From Companilactobacillus mindensis DSM 14500 (GTDB taxonomy: Bacteria; Bacillota; Bacilli; Lactobacillales; Lactobacillaceae), in contig NZ_AZEZ01000004.1 of assembly GCF_001434275.1 (NCBI RefSeq), forward strand, positions 82,476-146,475: DNA of 64,000 bases. The letters run 5' to 3'. The position numbers and the translations under genes are program-made. The notes under the pieces are model-generated. The model was not told where the DNA came from, did no database searches, and saw only the letters and a program-made list of their open reading frames with translations. This document shows positions 19,524-27,923 of this stretch, piece after piece. The stretch's first letter is position 1. The number at the start of each line of letters is the position of its first letter.

Positions 19524-19556
19524 GGGACTTAGCTAATCAAAATTAACTAACGTCCC
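19524..19556 (-). terminator. intrinsic terminator after the 154-residue gene
   Basis: GGGAC-TTAG pairs with CTAA-C-GTCCC, flanked by A runs and U runs on both strands. Confidence 0.8.
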
Positions 19557-19566
19557 ATTTTTTTAA

Positions 19567-20031
19567 TTAAAGATCATTTTTATAAATATCATATACGGTA
19601 TTCTCTGGATCGATTGAAATATAAAGGTTGCCAGTCTTTGATGAAATTGCTGATGATTGATAGGCGTTATCTAGTCCTTCGACATCCTTTTGCTTGAATG
19701 GGAAGTAAATTTGCATTGGTTCCTTGTCTTGGTCATCCTCAAAGACGATATCGCACTTTTCAATATCTTGATACTTAATGATACGGTTGAACATACCATC
19801 AGCCATAGCAGCAGTTGAAACATCCGTATCCTTAATATAATCAGCTTCTGGTAAGATCTCGATTCTGAAACGTTTGCATGGGTGAATCTCTTGCATACGT
19901 CCACCTTCGATACGTCCATAACTTGTCGTTACACGTGCGATCCAAACATCACTCATCTCACTGTGGCTAACTGTCCATGTATCGTCATTTCTAAAGTAGA
20001 ATTTAAGTTCTTTAAAAACATGTTTAGTCAT
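19567..20031 (-). CDS. uncharacterised protein, 154 residues
   Basis: I do not recognise the family. The protein has no signal peptide or membrane segment. It is acidic in the second half and has strand-rich stretches (ELKFYFRNDDTW, DVWIARVTTSYG, FRIEILPEADYIK, MQIYFPFKQKD). GGGTGA precedes the ATG and a clear terminator follows, so it is a real single-gene unit. It lies between cca and the 56-residue gene. A cytoplasmic role is all that can be inferred. Confidence 0.75.
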   Translation of the reverse strand: MTKHVFKELKFYFRNDDTWTVSHSEMSDVWIARVTTSYGRIEGGRMQEIHPCKRFRIEILPEADYIKDTDVSTAAMADGMFNRIIKYQDIEKCDIVFEDDQDKEPMQIYFPFKQKDVEGLDNAYQSSAISSKTGNLYISIDPENTVYDIYKNDL

Positions 20032-20084
20032 AAAATCACCCTTTCAAGTCCTAAAATACTTACTGGTTTTATGATACCACAGCA

Positions 20085-21287
20085 TTATTGATTACTTAAC
20101 AAATAATGTCTCAAATCACTGAAATTGTTGGAAACGTTTCCTTCCACGACAGCACGCTCAATTTGGGACATCGATTTGCCGATGATCGGCCCTGGTTTGA
20201 CCTCCAGGATCTCACAAATATCCTTCCCAGTTATTGCTAAATCATGACTACTTTTGATGGATATTTTAGCTACTTTTTCTTGCAAAGCTTGATAGTCAAA
20301 TTCTTCTTTGAACATCTGACAAAGTTTGATCGTTCGAGTGAGATTATCGACGCCTAGTTTATAAATATTCCAAAGGTCAAAATCTTGATTTTCGAACAGA
20401 TGCAGCATATTCAAAGTATTCAAACTGACTTCACGCGTCTTGTTGGAAACTTTCCAATCTCGCAACAACTTATTGAATTCACCGTGATTAAGACTCAACA
20501 CATAGCCAATAGCACTCCAAGCTTCTTCTTCGTCTGCAAACTTTTCGCCAGGTACTTGTAACAATTCGGTCAAAGCTTCCTTTTGAGCTTGAAAACCGGG
20601 GCAGTATTCACTGAGACTCAACTTGATAAAATCTGCTAAACCAGTCTGCCAAGAGTTGCTGAGCATCATTTTGACGAATTCTTCCCGGATCCGTTCGACA
20701 GCAATTTTTTCCAACAGTGGCGCATTGTCAGCGATGGCTTGAGCCGTTTTATCCTCGATCTTGAAATTCAACTGAGCTTGAAAACGGACAGCCCGCATCA
20801 TTCGCAAGGCATCTTCATGAAATCTAGCTTCAGCTTGACCGACGGCCCTGATCGTCTTTTTATCTAGGTCTTTGAGACCAGCAAATTTATCGATCACATT
20901 ACCGTGAATATCGACCGCTAACGCATTGATCGTAAAGTCGCGGCGTTTCAAATCGTCTTCTAAAGATCTTACGAAAGTTACTTTATCAGGCCGACGATAG
21001 TCTTGGTAGCCTGACTCCGTTCGAAAGGTCGTGATCTCATAAGAATCATCCCCTATCAAAACGGTCACCGTTCCGTGCTGAATTCCAGTATCGACTGTCC
21101 GCTTGAAAATACTCTTAATTTCTTCTGGATAAGCGCTGGTAGCAATGTCAACATCATGGATCGGCAATCCCAATATATGATCTCGCACACTTCCCCCGAC
21201 AAAATAGGCTTCATATCCGGCCTTTTCAATTTCTTCTAACACTGGCAATGCTGCTTGAAAGTCTGCAGGAAGTTGTTTGATTTGCAT
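20085..21287 (-). CDS. cca: CCA tRNA nucleotidyltransferase
   Basis: This 400-residue class II enzyme adds or repairs the 3' CCA of tRNA. The head domain has YFVGGSVRDHILG, the catalytic acidic pair in HDVDIATSA, the RRDFTINALAVD motif and the template region with EDALRMMRAVRF. The C-terminal helical body binds the tRNA elbow. Length and motifs match Gram-positive CCA enzymes. It reads away from a 270-bp spacer that also holds the promoter of the 47-residue gene. Confidence 0.97.
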   Translation of the reverse strand: MQIKQLPADFQAALPVLEEIEKAGYEAYFVGGSVRDHILGLPIHDVDIATSAYPEEIKSIFKRTVDTGIQHGTVTVLIGDDSYEITTFRTESGYQDYRRPDKVTFVRSLEDDLKRRDFTINALAVDIHGNVIDKFAGLKDLDKKTIRAVGQAEARFHEDALRMMRAVRFQAQLNFKIEDKTAQAIADNAPLLEKIAVERIREEFVKMMLSNSWQTGLADFIKLSLSEYCPGFQAQKEALTELLQVPGEKFADEEEAWSAIGYVLSLNHGEFNKLLRDWKVSNKTREVSLNTLNMLHLFENQDFDLWNIYKLGVDNLTRTIKLCQMFKEEFDYQALQEKVAKISIKSSHDLAITGKDICEILEVKPGPIIGKSMSQIERAVVEGNVSNNFSDLRHYLLSNQ

Positions 21288-21472
21288 ATAAGTACCTCAA
21301 TTCTATGATATTAGTTGTGAAAATTTTATTAGTTACCTTTTATTATATACCAAGTCACAAAATCCTTTGAAAAATCTTCTTAGGCCACTTTTGGACGTTG
21401 ACTTCAAGCTATTTGACTCCAAAATAGTTAGAATAATTTGTCCTGAAAGCCGTCAAATATGACAAAATTATA

Positions 21473-21478
21473 TATAAT
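21473..21478 (+). promoter_or_regulatory. probable -10 box for the small-ORF/RNA unit
   Basis: A perfect TATAAT followed by GG. The -35 region is poor. Downstream, ACTAGA and TCTAGT (21514-21543) can form a hairpin in the leader. Confidence 0.45.
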
Positions 21479-21554
21479 GGAGTCAGCAAGGATGTGAAAG
21501 AACACTAGACGATAGTATCAACGCAAAAATAATGATTTCTAGTATTCGGTAGAT

Positions 21555-21698
21555 ATGGTAAACATAATACTTTTGATTTCTCTAATCGGCGTTTGGATCG
21601 GGACTGTCGTTGGTCTAGATTGGTTGACCTTCTCAGCACTTCTGCTCAACTCAATTGTTTTACTTATCAGCATGGTAGCTGGTAAAGAAAAGAAATAG
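21555..21698 (+). CDS. small hydrophobic protein, 47 residues
   Basis: The product starts MVNIILLISLIGVWIG, has two hydrophobic stretches (about 2-20 and 24-42) split by a DW turn, and ends GKEKK. No family is recognised. The ribosome binding site is weak, so expression may be low or controlled by the leader hairpin. Its stop codon touches the first of two structured RNA repeats, and a strong terminator follows them. Small size, two membrane segments and a basic tail resemble type I toxins and small membrane regulators, but no claim of toxicity can be made. Confidence 0.5.
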   Translation: MVNIILLISLIGVWIGTVVGLDWLTFSALLLNSIVLLISMVAGKEKK

Positions 21699-21821
21699 AG
21701 AGCGAAACAAGCCCGCTTAGATTCCGAGCAATTTCCTAGACCTAGAAATTAGTTGCCCGATTTTGGCAGATGATTTTTAGGTTGTAGAAATGCACAGGAA
21801 TCTGGCTTGTGTAGCTCGTTT
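21698..21821 (+). ncRNA. structured RNA element, copy 1 of a tandem pair
   Basis: About 124 nt that fold into a long branched-free rod with five helices: GAGC/GCTC (21700, 21814), ACAAGCC/GGCTTGT (21707, 21804), AGATTCC/GGAATCT (21719, 21797), ACCTAGAAAT/ATTTTTAGGT (21740, 21773) and TTGCC/GGCAG (21753, 21765) closing a CGATTTT loop. It begins with TAGAGAGCGAAA and ends with TGTGTAGCTCGTTT, the same as copy 2. I cannot assign it to a known RNA family. Confidence 0.7.
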
Positions 21822-21826
21822 CAATA

Positions 21827-21947
21827 GAGAGCGAAATAAACTGGGTAACTTTTGAGTATTTGCCTAATCTTCCAGATTGCTTGCCGACTTTGCAAGTGAT
21901 TTGGAAGATGTAGCAAAACGTAGAAAGTTGGTTTGTGTAGCTCGTTT
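21827..21947 (+). ncRNA. structured RNA element, copy 2 of a tandem pair
   Basis: About 121 nt with the same five helices as copy 1 but different bases: GAGC/GCTC, ATAAACT/GGTTTGT (21836, 21930), AACTTT/AAAGTT (21847, 21924), ATCTTCCAGAT/ATTTGGAAGAT (21867, 21899) and CTTGC/GCAAG (21880, 21892) closing a CGACTTT loop. Most sequence differences from copy 1 are compensatory, which is strong internal evidence for a conserved RNA structure. Confidence 0.7.
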
Positions 21948-21988
21948 TAGAAAGCAGACTAACACGGTCAGTTTTCGAATATTAACAT

Positions 21989-22028
21989 AAAAGCCACTGA
22001 TTCTAAACTGGAATCAGTGGCTTTTTTT
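21989..22028 (+). terminator. strong intrinsic terminator
   Basis: AAAAGCCACTGATTC and its exact complement surround a 7-base loop, followed by seven U. It ends the plus-strand unit carrying the 47-residue gene and the two RNA copies, and could also act on the nhaC-type gene from the other side. Confidence 0.9.
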
Positions 22029-22084
22029 GAATCAAACGGAAAGATTTAACTTCTAATCCGCATTTTTTATTTGCATAAGACAAA

Positions 22085-23506
22085 TTAATTATTGATTGGT
22101 TCAGAAACTTTGACCATCTTAACATTTTTGACATGACTCTGGTCGTAATTTTTACCAAAGACAAACGCGAAGATCACCGTCAATAGTGGATTCAGCCAAA
22201 CATAGAAAGCACATGAGATGAAGACGACGGGACTAACACCTAAGACGCCGGAGATAAAGATTCCGGTAACACCCCAAGGAACCAAAGCATTGATATCGGC
22301 ACCACCACTGGCAAGTACACGCAAAAGGTATTCGGGTTGGATGCCTTGTTTCTTAAAGTTATCTCTAAAAGTTGTTCCAGGAAGAATGATTGAAATGTAT
22401 TGTTCACCAACTAAAAAGTTGACACCAATAGCACTGATCATTGATGTGAGGATCAATTTACCTGGTGTATTGACTTGATTGTTCAAACGACCGATCAAAT
22501 TGTCAACGACACCCATTTTGATCAAAACACCACCTAGCGTTAAAGCTACTAGAATTAAGGAAATACTGCTGAGCATGCTAGTGATACCACCACCGCTGAC
22601 AATAGCGTTGATTTTTTTATCAGCTGAGTTCAATTGGAAACCATTCATGATTTGGTCACTGATCGTTTTAACAGTTGGGTGGTCAATGAAGATGTGCATG
22701 ATGATTGCTGCAACTGAACCGGCTAAAAGTGTAGGAATAGCTGGAATTTGAATGATAGCACAGAAGATCAAAACTGCGATTGGAATCAACATCCATGGTG
22801 AGATGAAGAAGTTAGCATTCAAGGCATTGATGATGTGGTGTACCGAACTCATATTAGGATTGGCTGACGTGTGACCAGCAATCAAGAAAATAATGGCGGT
22901 AATAGTAGCTGCGGGTAAAGCAGTGTGGGAAATGGTTCTGATGTGGTCAAAAACATTGTCAACTCCAGCAATTCCAGTAGAAAGATTGGTTGTTCCAGAA
23001 AGTGGCGACATATTGTTTCCGAACAAAGCACCAGATACAATTGAACCGGCGGTCAAAGCAACGTTGATGCCCATAACTTGGCCGATACCCATGAAGACGA
23101 TACCTAAGGTACTGATAGTCGTAAATGAACTACCGACGATGATACCGACTAAACAGCAACTGACAAAGACTGTAAATAAGAAGAAACGGACATTCAATAA
23201 TTCAAGACCGTAGACCATGATCGTAGGAATAACCCCGGACATTGACCATGCTGAAACTAATACCCCGATCATGATGAAGATGATCATTGGGATGATACCT
23301 GGCTTAACTCCTTCAGTGATGCCATCTTGTAGTTCCTTCCACGAGAAACCGCGAAACCTTCCGTAAAACAGTAACAAAGTAAATGTTAGTAAAATTGGAA
23401 TTTGAGGAGTCATCTTCCAAGCAATCATCATGGTTCCTAACATTCCAAACATGACTAACATAATGATCAAACTTTCAATAAACGTTAAACGACTTGCTTT
23501 TTTCAT
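22085..23506 (-). CDS. NhaC-family antiporter, probable tyrosine transporter
   Basis: This 473-residue protein has about 11-12 hydrophobic segments and NhaC-family motifs (GIVVGSSF-like IIVGSSFTTISTLG, GALFGNNMSPLSGTTNLS, VNFLVGEQYISIILPG). NhaC family members exchange Na+ and H+, or organic ions. The gene is preceded by a T-box whose specifier reads UAC (Tyr); NhaC-type genes under Tyr T-boxes have been proposed as tyrosine transporters. Tyrosine uptake is therefore the favoured role (inference). The ATG at 23506 has AGGGTG upstream; a GTG three codons earlier overlaps that site. Confidence 0.85.
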   Translation of the reverse strand: MKKASRLTFIESLIIMLVMFGMLGTMMIAWKMTPQIPILLTFTLLLFYGRFRGFSWKELQDGITEGVKPGIIPMIIFIMIGVLVSAWSMSGVIPTIMVYGLELLNVRFFLFTVFVSCCLVGIIVGSSFTTISTLGIVFMGIGQVMGINVALTAGSIVSGALFGNNMSPLSGTTNLSTGIAGVDNVFDHIRTISHTALPAATITAIIFLIAGHTSANPNMSSVHHIINALNANFFISPWMLIPIAVLIFCAIIQIPAIPTLLAGSVAAIIMHIFIDHPTVKTISDQIMNGFQLNSADKKINAIVSGGGITSMLSSISLILVALTLGGVLIKMGVVDNLIGRLNNQVNTPGKLILTSMISAIGVNFLVGEQYISIILPGTTFRDNFKKQGIQPEYLLRVLASGGADINALVPWGVTGIFISGVLGVSPVVFISCAFYVWLNPLLTVIFAFVFGKNYDQSHVKNVKMVKVSEPINN

Positions 23507-23544
23507 ATTTATCACCCTAATTTTTCCCTAATCTTTGATTACTT

Positions 23545-23667
23545 TTAACACCAGTTGAGGCTTTGATAGGGACGGTAAAGGTAATTTCTTTTAGCTTCTT
23601 TAACTTCATTTTCATTAAGGATCTGACTGAATGTGGCTTGCATTCTCAGTTGTTCAAAAAATTTCAT
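23545..23667 (-). CDS. 40-residue peptide between Tyr T-box and transporter
   Basis: AAGGAGG lies 8 bases before the ATG, one of the best ribosome binding sites in the window. The peptide begins MKFFEQLRMQATF and ends YLYRPYQSLNWC, with three Tyr in five residues plus Trp and Cys at the end. It is hydrophilic, without a membrane segment. It sits after the T-box terminator and 38 bases before the transporter, so it is made only when tyrosine is short. It may be a leader peptide or a small protein partner; no family is recognised. Confidence 0.65.
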   Translation of the reverse strand: MKFFEQLRMQATFSQILNENEVKEAKRNYLYRPYQSLNWC

Positions 23668-23702
23668 GTTCGTTTCCTCCTTCAATTCGTATCCCAGGGT
23701 AT

Positions 23703-23923
23703 AAAAAAAGCGTCCCTGCATTATATGCAGGGACGCTTTTTTGCGCGGTACCACCCAAAATTCAAATGGATAGACTAGTCCATTTGCTCTTTATTCCCGA
23801 AACGTGGGATACGTGATCTGATTTTGTATTTTATGAAGATACCCTGCATGGCTCGCACCGACCGCCAATTCTCTGAACACCGAGGTATTTCACTACTTGC
23901 GTTAAAATCAAAATCAATTTATG
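23703..23923 (-). promoter_or_regulatory. T-box riboswitch, tyrosine specifier (UAC)
   Basis: The T-box sequence GGGTGGTACCGCG is at 23744-23756, and a terminator with an 11-bp stem (AGCGTCCCTGC) and U run is at 23703-23742. Stem I starts with GATTTT/AAAATC, has the AGTA loop-E side at the 5' strand and AAATACA on the 3' strand, placing UAC in the specifier position. The AG-bulge and GGTCGGTGCGAGCC-like apical part are present. Uncharged tRNA-Tyr is expected to allow read-through into the peptide and NhaC-type genes. Confidence 0.9.
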
Positions 23924-23929
23924 TATGTA

Positions 23930-23957
23930 ATATTAGCAGTATTTTTTTAGAATGCAA
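23930..23957 (-). promoter_or_regulatory. promoter of the T-box unit
   Basis: TTGCAT, 16 bases, TAATAT on the minus strand, placing the start just before T-box stem I. Confidence 0.7.
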
Positions 23958-24031
23958 GAGTTATATTAAAAAAAGTCACATATTTTTAATGTTTCTAATT
24001 TTTAACTTTAGTTATACAACTCTAAAAAAAT

Positions 24032-24065
24032 AAAACCGCTAGCCCAAATCCAAGCCAACGGTTTT
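24032..24065 (-). terminator. intrinsic terminator after the TPR gene
   Basis: AAAACCGTTGGC pairs with GCTAGCGGTTTT through G-U wobbles and is followed by ATTTTTTT on the minus strand. Confidence 0.85.
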
Positions 24066-24091
24066 ACAAAATAAGCATCTATATTGATTTT

Positions 24092-25345
24092 TTAATTTTC
24101 GGTTAATTGATCCCATAAACTTTGCATATCTTCATTATCAGGATCCTGTTTCAAGTACATTTGAACTGCCGGCTTCAAAACGGCGTTGTTACCTGTACTA
24201 CGCAAGATTTCAATCAAGTCAGACAAGTAGTCCAGATTATCTTTGAAATCGTCTAAGACGACCAGAATATTCTCTTGAGCGTGATCGATATCATCAGTTT
24301 CAAATTGCGACTTAGCCAAGTTCCAAACTAATTTAGGATTGTTACTGATATCTTGACCTTGCAACAAGTCCAAATTAGCCTTGAATTGTCCCTTAGTGAT
24401 GTAATAATCACTGAGTTTGATGATCAATGGCAATGGGTTCTCTGCCTTCTTGATCCCCTTTTCGATGATCTTGATAGCAGCTGATGCATCTTCAACTTGA
24501 CCAGCTTCAAAAGCAATCTGATACAGACGTTCGTCCAACTCGTTGATATTCAAACCTAATTGAGCATATTTGAAGGCATCCGAAGTCTTTTTAATATTCA
24601 AATAATCTTCAGCCAAAATTGGATAAACGGTTGGATAATCACGATTAGTCGACAATAATTTTTCCAAGATTTGGATCGACTTATTATAATTTTTAACTTG
24701 GTTGTACAAAAAGCCCAACTGGAACTGAGCATCTTCGTTCAACTCTAAGGCGTTTAATTTTTCGTATTCACTAATAGCCTCTTCATATTGGCCATCCCCG
24801 GCCAGTGAACTAGCTTTACGCAAAGTGATCGAGATTCCGGAGTAATTCTTGATCCCCATATCTAGGAGCATGTTGTAATACGTCAAAGCCTTACTGAATT
24901 TGTTTTCGTCAAAGTAAACTTCGGCCAAAGCAAACTTGAAGACTTCTTCGTCAGGAAATTCACGAATACCAGTCAAGAGTTTCTGTTCACTGACTTCGTA
25001 GAGAGCTTGCGATTGATAAATGTCAGCTGACACTAACAGATTTTCTGCATAAGCCGGCGAATCGGGTGTGATATTTGAGATGTAATCAAGCGCTTGGTTG
25101 CTATCGCCGTCAGAAACGGCAATTTCAGCCAATCTCGAAAGGATTTGACCTTCATTAGGGTAAATGGTCAATAGGTGATCATAAATCGTCTTAGCTTGAA
25201 CAGAGAGGCCTCGACTCATTAAAGTTTCAGCCAATGAAAATTGGGTTTGGTCATCGTCTTCTGACAATGACTCTTGAATCAAACGGTCGACATTCGAAAA
25301 ATCGCCGTCATCAATTGTTTCTATAACTTCATCTGCTTTACTCAA
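24092..25345 (-). CDS. tetratricopeptide repeat protein (YpiA-like)
   Basis: This 417-residue all-helical protein has no membrane segment. About ten TPR-like helix pairs can be seen, for example AETLMSRGLSVQAKTIYDHL, AEVYFDENKFSKALTYYNML and LGFLYNQVKNYNKSIQILEKL. It is acidic overall. TPR arrays bind partner proteins; the partner is unknown. The TTG start at 25345 has GGAGG at good spacing. It follows hup, a conserved neighbourhood in lactobacilli. Confidence 0.9.
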   Translation of the reverse strand: MSKADEVIETIDDGDFSNVDRLIQESLSEDDDQTQFSLAETLMSRGLSVQAKTIYDHLLTIYPNEGQILSRLAEIAVSDGDSNQALDYISNITPDSPAYAENLLVSADIYQSQALYEVSEQKLLTGIREFPDEEVFKFALAEVYFDENKFSKALTYYNMLLDMGIKNYSGISITLRKASSLAGDGQYEEAISEYEKLNALELNEDAQFQLGFLYNQVKNYNKSIQILEKLLSTNRDYPTVYPILAEDYLNIKKTSDAFKYAQLGLNINELDERLYQIAFEAGQVEDASAAIKIIEKGIKKAENPLPLIIKLSDYYITKGQFKANLDLLQGQDISNNPKLVWNLAKSQFETDDIDHAQENILVVLDDFKDNLDYLSDLIEILRSTGNNAVLKPAVQMYLKQDPDNEDMQSLWDQLTEN

Positions 25346-25370
25346 ATTAATACCTCCATATTTTTGCGTA

Positions 25371-25394
25371 AAAAAAGACGGTCCAATGACCGCC
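25371..25394 (-). terminator. intrinsic terminator after hup
   Basis: GGCGGTC and GACCGTC pair around ATTG, followed by seven U on the minus strand. Confidence 0.85.
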
Positions 25395-25414
25395 CCATGA
25401 TAGTTAAAATCTAA

Positions 25415-25690
25415 TTATTTAACTGAATCCTTCAAAGCCTTACCTGGTTTGAATGCAGGTACCTTGCTTGCTGGAATCTTGATTTCTTCGCCAGTTTGTG
25501 GGTTGCGACCCTTACGAGCAGCACGTTGACGAACTTCGAAGTTACCAAAGCCGATCAATTGAACTTTGTTACCTTCTGATAAGTTTTCTTGGATTGTTTC
25601 AAAGACAGCGTCAACTGCAGAAGTTGCGTCTTTCTTTGTCAAACCAGTTTTACTTGTTACACTATCAATAAGTTCAGCTTTATTTGCCAT
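25415..25690 (-). CDS. hup: HU family DNA-binding protein
   Basis: This 91-residue nucleoid protein bends and compacts DNA as a dimer. The family signature [20 protein letters not shown] and the C-terminal [14 protein letters not shown] are intact. GGAGG precedes the ATG. It has its own long upstream region and a strong terminator, in line with high expression. It lies between der and the TPR gene. Confidence 0.98.
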   Translation of the reverse strand: MANKAELIDSVTSKTGLTKKDATSAVDAVFETIQENLSEGNKVQLIGFGNFEVRQRAARKGRNPQTGEEIKIPASKVPAFKPGKALKDSVK

Positions 25691-25879
25691 ATGTGAATAC
25701 CTCCGGATATTTGTAAAAAATTTTAGAACACATGAACATCGAGTAATGCGTTCATTATTCTATGTACAAAATTACCATAGCAATGCCGTTGTGGCAAGCA
25801 TTTAGGCCATTTTTTCTGATAAATCTTCTCAAATATAAATATATTTATAAAAGCGGATAAAATACTGTTAAATTCCGCT

Positions 25880-27193
25880 TTATTTCCGTTTTCTAGGTAA
25901 AATCTTAATTGGTGTTCCTTCGAAGTCGAAAGTATCACGCAATTGATTTTTCAAGAAACGTTCGTAAGAGAAATGAAGCAATTCGGGTTCATTGACGAAA
26001 ACAACGAATGTTGGTGGTTGAATAGCCACTTGCGTCATGTAATAGATCCGCAATCTCTTACCGTTAACTAATGGTGTTGGTGCGATCGATGTAGCCCGTA
26101 GTAACAAGTCATTCAAGATGGCTGATTGAATACGACGGTCACGGTTATCGTAAACTCGTGCGACTAATTCAGGAATTTGATCGAGTCTTTGACCCTTGAT
26201 AGCTGATGTAAAGAGAATCGGAGCATAAGCCAAGTATTGGAACTCAACTCTTATTTGGTTTTCAAAGTCCTTCATGGTGTTCGTATCTTTTTTCAAAGTA
26301 TCCCACTTGTTAACGACGATGATGACACCTTTGCCGGCGTTGTGAGCATAACCCGCAACTCGTTTATCTTGTTCGCGGATCCCCTCTTCAGCATTCAAGA
26401 CTACGCAGACGACGTCTGATTTATCAATAGCACTCAAAGCACGTAGAACGGAATATTTTTCCGTATTTTCGTAAACCTTACCACGTTTTCTAATTCCGGC
26501 CGTATCGATCATTGTAAAGTCTTTATCGAGTTTTTCGTCATGATACTTAGTATCGATAGCATCTCGAGTCGTACCTTGCATGTCAGAGACGATTACTCGT
26601 TCATCACCCAAGATAGCGTTGACCAATGATGACTTACCAACATTAGGACGACCAATGAAACTGAATTTAATGGTATCGTCTTCTTCTTCCTTCTCTTCAT
26701 TAGGAAAGGCCTTGACGATTTCATCCAATAGGTCACCTAATCCAGTACCTTGGGCACCAGAGATTGGATTAGGATCGCCAAATCCAAGTGAATAAAAGTC
26801 ATAGATATCTTGACGTTGTTCAGGGTTATCAGCCTTGTTGACAGCCAAAATAACTGGCTTATCAGTCCGATACAAAATCTTAGCAACATCTTCATCTTCT
26901 GAAGTTACCCCATTTTGACCGTTAACGATCAAAACAATAACGTCAGCTTCGTCGATGGCGATCTCGGCTTGGTTTTTGATTTGAACGGACATTTTTTCGC
27001 CACTCATTTCAATACCACCGGTATCGATCAAACGGAATTCTTTTCCTAACCAACTGGCACGGGCATAGATCCGGTCACGTGTTACACCTGGCGTATCTTC
27101 GACGATCGACAGTCTTTCATTAATGATCCGATTAAAAATAGTAGATTTCCCAACATTGGGGCGTCCTACCAACGCAACTACTGGAATAGACAT
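25880..27193 (-). CDS. der: ribosome-associated GTPase Der (EngA)
   Basis: This 437-residue protein carries two GTPase domains in tandem and a C-terminal KH-like domain, an arrangement unique to Der. G1 motifs are [12 protein letters not shown] and [13 protein letters not shown]3 motifs are DTGGIE and [10 protein letters not shown]4 motifs are NKAD and NKWD. It is needed for 50S subunit assembly. It directly follows cmk (12 bp). The rpsA gene commonly found between cmk and der in lactobacilli is not here. Confidence 0.98.
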   Translation of the reverse strand: MSIPVVALVGRPNVGKSTIFNRIINERLSIVEDTPGVTRDRIYARASWLGKEFRLIDTGGIEMSGEKMSVQIKNQAEIAIDEADVIVLIVNGQNGVTSEDEDVAKILYRTDKPVILAVNKADNPEQRQDIYDFYSLGFGDPNPISGAQGTGLGDLLDEIVKAFPNEEKEEEDDTIKFSFIGRPNVGKSSLVNAILGDERVIVSDMQGTTRDAIDTKYHDEKLDKDFTMIDTAGIRKRGKVYENTEKYSVLRALSAIDKSDVVCVVLNAEEGIREQDKRVAGYAHNAGKGVIIVVNKWDTLKKDTNTMKDFENQIRVEFQYLAYAPILFTSAIKGQRLDQIPELVARVYDNRDRRIQSAILNDLLLRATSIAPTPLVNGKRLRIYYMTQVAIQPPTFVVFVNEPELLHFSYERFLKNQLRDTFDFEGTPIKILPRKRK

Positions 27194-27204
27194 ATTTTGC
27201 CTCC

Positions 27205-27864
27205 CTACTTATGTTCGTTAACTATCTCAGTTACTCTATTTACTACTTGTTCAATAGTCATATTTGAAGTATCAACTTCAATGGCATCGTCAGCTTTTCT
27301 CAATGGCGAGATCTCACGATGTGAATCCTTGTAATCTCTGGCAGCAATTTCATCTTGCAATTCCTTTAAAGGCGTATTGATACCACGTTCAATATTTTCT
27401 TTAAAACGTCTTTGAGCACGGACTTCAACGCTGGCAATTAAAAAGATTTTAACTTCGGCATTAGGCAAAACAGTCGTCCCAATGTCACGGCCGTCCATAA
27501 CGATGTTTATATCGTTGGCCATATCTCTTTGCATTTTGACTAAATCAGTTCTAACTTCTTTGATTGCAGAAACTTGAGAGACATTGTTCGTGATCTCTTC
27601 AGTTCTAATTGCATCAGAAATGTCTTCATCATCCAACAAGACATGTTGTCCATCAGCCTCATTGAGAAAATGAATTTTATGTTCTGACATTAATTTTAAA
27701 ATATTGAGAGTATCACCATAACCCACATTATTCTTTTTTGCAAGTAAAGTTACCGCACGGTACATAGCTCCAGTGTCACAATAGACAAAATTTAAATTCT
27801 TAGCGATCAATTTAGCAATGGTACTTTTTCCAGCTGATGCTGGTCCATCAATGGCGATTTGCAT
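27205..27864 (-). CDS. cmk: cytidylate kinase
   Basis: This 219-residue enzyme phosphorylates CMP and dCMP. The P-loop is [14 protein letters not shown], followed by [13 protein letters not shown] and the [14 protein letters not shown] motif, and the LID region has RAQRRFKE. Length and motifs are normal for the long CMK type with the CMP-binding insert. It forms an operon with der. Confidence 0.97.
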   Translation of the reverse strand: MQIAIDGPASAGKSTIAKLIAKNLNFVYCDTGAMYRAVTLLAKKNNVGYGDTLNILKLMSEHKIHFLNEADGQHVLLDDEDISDAIRTEEITNNVSQVSAIKEVRTDLVKMQRDMANDINIVMDGRDIGTTVLPNAEVKIFLIASVEVRAQRRFKENIERGINTPLKELQDEIAARDYKDSHREISPLRKADDAIEVDTSNMTIEQVVNRVTEIVNEHK

Positions 27865-27885
27865 CTTGTTTCTCTCCTTAATAAA

Positions 27886-27914
27886 AGGGCCCAGACAAAA
27901 ATGTCAGAGACCCT
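27886..27914 (-). terminator. terminator between the LysM gene and cmk
   Basis: An imperfect stem joins AGGG..TGACA with GTC..CCCT around a U-rich loop, followed by TTTT on the minus strand. It probably separates the LysM gene from cmk. Confidence 0.6.
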
Positions 27915-27923
27915 ATATTTAAA

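Noticed and set aside
22218..23213. Plus-strand open frames opposite the NhaC-type gene
   Set aside because: They mirror the codon bias of a membrane protein gene and lack ribosome binding sites.
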